10,884 nt of DNA from Gracilaria vermiculophylla. Lineage: Eukaryota > Rhodophyta > Florideophyceae > Gracilariales > Gracilariaceae. The position numbers and the translations under genes were made by a program. Of this stretch, positions 7,124 to 10,884 are shown in pieces. Every line of letters starts with the position of its first letter. Position 1 is the first letter of the stretch. The notes beneath the pieces were generated by a model. The model saw nothing but the letters and a program-made list of their open reading frames with translations. It had not been told where the DNA came from and searched no databases. Where the stretch lies: assembly GCA_019155205.2 (NCBI GenBank), contig JAHNZQ020003146.1, forward strand, positions 1-10,884. Direction: 5' to 3'.

Positions 7124-7659
7124 AGCATCTAGCTTCGCGGCGGCGGCCTTCGCGCACATCACGTCATCAATAAGGCCCTGGCAAAGGCGCTGGAAAATAG
7201 GGCCGACTAGCAGTGGGCGCTGGTCGTGGCATGAAGCCAACGCCATCAGATCGAACAACGGCGGCAGCAGTATCATCACAAGATGACTCTACGCCAAGCA
7301 CAATAAACGGCGCCCCGTCAGGACCATATCTGCGTGGATTCATTGGCGAAGAGTTTGCGGTTAGTTCCGGTATCAGATAGTCTTTCCAGCGAGATTGGTG
7401 GGCGGCGAGCTGTGGCGGCGGTGTACCGATTTGAACGTTCTTTGGCACGCAAACGTTCTTGCGGCGACGGTTGCGAGAACAGATTCATCTGGGACGAGCG
7501 CGCGGCGGGGTGGAGGGCGCGGGGATCGGGCGGAAGTGGCCGCAGATGACGAATGAAGGAGAGGAGGCGGCGCATAGAAGTGGAGGTTAGACGAAGGCGG
7601 TGGTACTGCGCGCGACGCATGGCGGAGGCGGAACGGGATAGAGCCATCTTTGAGATCAT
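7124..7659 (-). pseudogene. Mitochondrial/bacterial-type TsaD (OSGEPL1/Qri7) N-terminal part, frameshifted and truncated
   Basis: TsaD-type proteins complete the N6-threonylcarbamoyl-adenosine modification of tRNAs; the Qri7/OSGEPL1 branch works in mitochondria. The frame from ATG 7343 reads MNPRRYGPDGAPFIVLGVES, then SCDDTAAAVVRSDG (down to about 7245). This is the first ASKHA-fold strand plus the ESSCDDTA signature of the bacterial/organellar branch, as opposed to cytosolic Kae1. A -1/+2 frame change near 7245 leads into ALASCHDQRPLLVG, then LIDDVMCAKAAAAKLDA, which fits the next family block (ALASQ-H...GG..P, helix, ...LDA) with residues lost. Upstream, in another frame, ATG 7659 begins MISKMALSRSASAMRRAQYH, followed by LTSTSMRRLLSFIRHLRPLPP: basic, Ser-rich and acid-free, like a mitochondrial presequence. 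A second frame change between about 7448 and 7343 would join them. The metal-binding HxxxH motif and the rest of the roughly 350-residue family are not found before 6900. The gene is almost certainly non-functional as it stands. Confidence 0.6.
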
Positions 7660-8078
7660 GTACAGCCTCTCACGACCTTGACAATAAAGGATCACATTTG
7701 GTGCCAAATTTGAAACGCGGGCTACGAAGAAGGATCATCGTTCGTTGTTCTGCGACGTTAAAATTTTTTTGTGGTGTCGTTCACAGCAAATGCATGTGGA
7801 ATTGCATTGCAGATCTCGCAGGTCTTCTGCTCAAGGTTCAAGTGGGCTGTCTTAGAACAGCGTTTTGGAGTGCAAGACTGCCGTGAGGAACTCCGCCAAT
7901 ACATGCCGACGCCTCTTCTGTGTGCCGTGGTTGCCCAGGAGCAGCAATTCATCCATATGGTTCAGTCGAACGTACGGATGCGCAGCGTGAAGCAAGAGCG
8001 AAATATATTGGCGGCAAACCGAGAACGAGTGAAGCTCTCTTCCGATATACCAGCTTTCTTTCCGGGGGAGAGTTTGAC
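7660..8078. promoter_or_regulatory. Divergent intergenic region between TsaD and LigA relics
   Basis: About 420 bp separate the first ATG of the minus-strand TsaD presequence (7659) from the first ATG of the plus-strand ligase (8079). The orientation is head to head, so a shared promoter is possible. The region holds a TTAAAATTTTTTT patch (about 7758-7770) and short open frames that match nothing I know. The ligase frame is open upstream to 7887 without a Met that fits better, so an N-terminal extension or targeting peptide is not ruled out. Confidence 0.35.
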
Positions 8079-10195
8079 ATGATAATTGATAGATTGCGCG
8101 CTCAGTGGCTTGAACGAGTTCAATATGAGGCTCTTGGCAAAGCGGTGAGACCGAACCAAGATATGAGGTTCTTATATAACAAGCTTATCGACGAGATAAA
8201 GTTCTGTGACGAAATGTACTACGCGGACGACCCAAAACCTCGCATTTCTGACGAAGAGTATGATGAACTTGTCCGTCACTTTATCGAGCTCGAAAGATGC
8301 TATCCATAATCAGCCCGGGATGATTCTGCTATTCAGACGGTTGGTCATGGAGCAGCCGCCCGCGCAACAAAACTTGCTCTCGAAAACGAAGTGACCGAAG
8401 AAGAATACGTTGATTTCCAAGACTCATTTGTTGCCACGGTCCCGGTGACTACGAAGCGCTTCGAACAGAGCAGACACAATGCTTTCATGCTTTCAAGCTT
8501 TCTTTGGACAATGAATACTCCCATGCAGACCTAACGGTCTTTGTGAACCGAGCGTTGGCTGTTCAATCCGAGATATCTGCTGAGCCTAAGATTGAGGGAG
8601 TCGCACTATCGCTGGAATACCACGATCGCAAGCTTTGTCGAGCATTGACGAGGGGGACTGGATGGGTTGGTGATGATATAACTGAGAACGTTCGAGAATC
8701 TCTTATGGGAAGAGGAGTTGTGAACAACATTCCTGACGCTAGCGCCCCGGACTCTCTAATTGTTCGCGGTGAAGTGTATATAACAAAAGAAGACACTTCG
8801 ATGAAGTGAATAATGCTCTCAGAAGACCGTACAGCAATCCACGAAACGCCGCCGCTGGTGCGCTCAAGCACAAGAATCGCCGTGAAGGAAAGACAAGACG
8901 GCTTCGATTTATTGCGAATGAGTGCTTAACAGGAAACCGTGATGAACGGAAAGCGGAAGAAGGTGATCAACTTACTGCAGTCGTCTGCGAAACGCGTAAC
9001 ACTCTTCCTAGTCACTTTGAGACTTTGTCCAAGCTCTCAGAGTGGGGGTTTGGTAAAAATGCCTAGACACCAAACTTGTGCCGGGTTAGGTGAGGCAGAA
9101 GCGTTTGCGATTCGAATCGAAGAAGAACGATCTCGGTTACCAATGGAAGTCAACGGCATCGTTTTCAAGTTCAACGACTCACGAGCACGTGAGATGGCTG
9201 GTCATACCGCTCGGGCACCTAGAGGTGCAATTGCGTATAAGTTCGCTGCCCAGTCCAGAGTCACAAGACTTAATGACGTGGTGATGCAGGTTTCGCGCGA
9301 GGGACTCATAACTCCGGTCGCCATTCTTGAACCTGTTAGAATTGGAGGTGCGTTAATGTCCAGGGCGGCCCTTCATAACTTTGATGAAGTGAAGAGGTTG
9401 GGCGTAGCAGTCGGTGATATGGTTCGAATAGAAAGAGGTGGGGATGTCATCCCAAAAGTGATTCATGTTGACAAGCGTCTTGGTGATCCTAGCCGCCTGG
9501 AAGTCGTAGCCCCTTCTCGATGCCCGTCGTGTGGCGCAGAACTTAAGCATGCTCGAGCGCCGAGGACGGGGGGGGGGCTATGCTCATTGGATGCACGAAT
9601 GATAGCAGTTGTACAACACAAACACTGGGAAGGGTGATGTATTTCTGCAGTCCAGATGCGATGGATATTAGAGGCCTTGGCAAGAAGACCGCCGAAAAGC
9701 TGGTAGAGTCTGAAGTAGTCGTCTTCTTAGCAGACTTGTTCAGTTTGACCCTCGATGATCTTCTTAACCTTGAAGGTTTTGCGTTGAAGAGCGCATCGCA
9801 GTTGTACGAAAATATCCAAGAGGCGGCATCGTCTAGAAGCTTTGAAAGACTTATTCTTGGCCTGGGTTTCCCTGGTGTAGGCCGCACAGGTGCAAGGGCT
9901 CTCGCGCGGAAGATAGGGTCTCTTTCGAATCTGATCGAAACAGCTCGAAGCGAGGACGCCACGGAAAAGCTTTTGGACCGTCTCAAACTTTTGCCGAGAG
10001 AACGGTTGAAGGTCTTCTAGAACATCTGAGAAAGGAAAGGACACTGAATGAACTGAGAGCCATGATGGCGCAGGTAAGTTCCAGTCTACCGTTGATGACG
10101 ATGACGAACCTTTAGAAAGTTCCAAGAATGTACCTGTTACAGAAAGTGATTTCGTCTTCACCGGGGTACTGTCAGCCCTCCTGTCGAGGTCGTAA
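8079..10195 (+). pseudogene. ligA: NAD+-dependent DNA ligase (LigA type), nearly full length, with frameshifts and a nonsense codon
   Basis: LigA seals nicks using NAD+. Domain order is complete to the start of BRCT (about 705 codon-equivalents, against about 670 residues in bacteria). Domain Ia: DEMYYADDPKPRISDEEYDEL (8206-8268) without its first or last residue is diagnostic. TAA at 8307-8309 replaces the codon after CYP, with similarity continuing in frame (DDSAIQTVG). Adenylation domain: KLSLDNEYS, EPKIEG with Lys at 8588, TRGTGWVGDDIT, VRGEVYI, NPRNAAAGAL, NGIVFK (9152-9169) and AIAYKF. OB fold: ITPVAILEPV, RAALHNFDEV, GDVIPKV. Zinc finger: Cys at 9521, 9530, 9592 and 9610. HhH: AMDIRGLG, GFPGVGRTGARAL. 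An acidic DDDDE insert leads to BRCT start FVFTGVL (10151-10171), stopping at 10193-10195. Frame changes occur near 8430-8485, 8795, 9060, in the G10 run 9568-9577, near 10000 and near 10070. An insert of about 30 residues follows the VG motif. Several motif residues deviate. Viral (iridovirus, entomopoxvirus, mimivirus-like) or organellar origins are alternatives to direct bacterial transfer. Confidence 0.9.
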
Positions 10196-10565
10196 AGCAC
10201 AACGTCCGTTAGGAGTTTTTAGTGACTCCAAAGGCGCGTATTTCTAAAGGTGGTCTCCGGTATCCGCTGTCGCGAGCCGGGGGAGTTCTGAAAGGGATCC
10301 GCAAACACCAAGCGGAGGGGGAGGTTCACTGGGCGGATAATGCTCCTACAGGCGCTGCTATGATGCGTCCTGGGGATCGGCGGCTTAGAAACCTGCGGGA
10401 ATAGACAAGAGACTCCAACCGAGAAATGTAGAAGAAGACTCAAGGGTGCTTGTCTTTACTTCCCCAGAGGTGGAGCTCATCCGGCAGCTTAAATATCTAG
10501 CCGGGAGCCCGCCTCGGCATGTTGCACTACTGTGCTAATTACCTGCATAAAATATCTAAAATAAT
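10196..10565. other. Non-coding or fully degraded sequence after the ligase
   Basis: The rest of a BRCT domain (about 60 residues) should lie here if the ligase were complete. I looked in all three forward frames and found no convincing continuation; a GG-V-F-S-D-S-K stretch near 10213-10230 is at best a faint echo. Two short frames (10222-10404 on + and 10219-10443 on -) have the composition of non-coding DNA. A 37-codon run ending near 10540 (with RVLVFTSPEVELIRQLKYL) looks somewhat protein-like but is too short to identify. Confidence 0.4.
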
Positions 10566-10677
10566 TAATAAATTCTACCGTACCTTAAGGATACTGTAGC
10601 GCACGCGGACAATATTATGCACCGCGTGGCCCAGCTAATAAATTACGAACCCTCCTTAGGAATATTATGCCTTAAGG
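10566..10677. repeat. AT-rich segment with duplicated short motifs and two hairpins sharing one loop
   Basis: Three motifs each occur twice: TAATAAATT (10566-10574, 10636-10644), AATATTATGC (10611-10620, 10661-10670) and the palindrome CCTTAAGG (10583-10590, 10670-10677). CACGCGG (10602-10608) and CCGCGTG (10622-10628) pair perfectly around a 13-base loop containing AATATTATG. CCTTAGG (10654-10660) pairs with CCTTAAGG (10670-10677), with one bulge, around the 9-base loop AATATTATG. Both TAATAAATT copies contain AATAAA, so poly(A) signals are another reading. After 10677 I see no gene to the end of the window. Confidence 0.6.
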
Positions 10678-10884
10678 CCAAACCACCATAATTCCGTAGG
10701 AGCCACTGTACTACATACCCCCTTTCCTGAATTGCACCACGTCCTCGAGGTGCATCCTCGGCTTTCTTGATCCCTGGGTTGGCTCCTATCGGTGTTGCGG
10801 CCCGTGCGGCCTCCGGCGGTTCCCCCGTTCTCTCCTTCAGGCGTTCCGTCTATTCTCCATACTCCTTCGGGGCGGGTTGCCGCG

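Noticed and set aside
7771..8082. 103-codon plus-strand frame before the ligase
   Set aside because: No family resemblance, ends right after the ligase ATG in a different frame, and no support as an upstream domain or targeting peptide of the ligase.
10071..10115. Strong splice-donor-like CAG|GTAAGT at 10071-10079 with possible acceptors downstream (AG at 10114-10115)
   Set aside because: Removing 10074-10115 would not restore the frame that encodes the BRCT start (FVFTGVL), and the intron would be only 42 nt. Most other ligase frame changes have directly abutting homology and so cannot be introns.
1..10884. tRNA and rRNA genes
   Set aside because: I looked for T-loop-like GTTCGA contexts and rRNA-like blocks; the GTTCGA matches seen are inside coding similarity and lack cloverleaf partners.

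Overview
The window looks like nuclear DNA of a unicellular eukaryote; an alga is plausible but not proven. Support comes from a chromodomain-bearing Ty3/gypsy (chromovirus) integrase, an exostosin (GT47)-like glycosyltransferase fragment, and an organelle-type TsaD/Qri7 gene start behind a basic, presequence-like N-terminus. There is no operon layout and no Shine-Dalgarno pattern. Coding density is low, most recognisable genes are broken, and two genes are of bacterial type (a Uma2-family nuclease and an NAD-dependent DNA ligase). Both the host assignment and the bacterial origin of those two genes are inference.

Left part (1-3940), retroelement debris. Positions 3-800 (+) are the 3' end of a gypsy pol gene: integrase C-terminus, GPY/F motif and a chromodomain broken by stops. 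A polypurine tract follows at 813-827, then a TG that could open the 3' LTR. Facing it tail to tail, 3421-1043 (-) is one reading frame of 792 codons, unrecognised, kept in phase throughout but containing one TAA, one TAG and one TGA. Next to it on the minus strand, 3939-3418 resembles a worn integrase zinc-binding domain from another element.

Middle part (3900-6300). A short exostosin-like glycosyltransferase fragment (+) runs into GC-rich sequence. A possible small membrane protein follows. The best-preserved gene in the window is 4914-5834 (+), a Uma2/DUF820 PD-(D/E)XK nuclease of 306 residues with a C-terminal coiled coil. Its stop (TAG) sits inside the coiled coil, and the frame stays open for another 112 codons into a 14-bp minisatellite. 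A perfect 12-bp inverted repeat and a TATA-like element lie in its upstream region.

Right part (6280-10884). An unrecognised helical protein frame (-) is followed by the 5' portion of a mitochondrial/bacterial-type TsaD (OSGEPL1/Qri7) gene on the minus strand, frameshifted and truncated. About 420 bp away, in head-to-head orientation, is a nearly full-length but broken bacterial-type NAD+-dependent DNA ligase (LigA) at 8079-10195 (+). All its domains can be followed in order: Ia, adenylation, OB, Zn finger, HhH and the start of BRCT. They are spread over several frames with at least six frame changes and one in-frame TAA. Past it lies non-coding, partly AT-rich sequence with two hairpins that expose the same loop motif, resembling replication-origin hairpins of CRESS-DNA replicons.

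No working pathway can be reconstructed. The common theme is a mobile-element-rich region holding an intact-looking foreign nuclease and decaying copies of organelle- or bacteria-derived genes.
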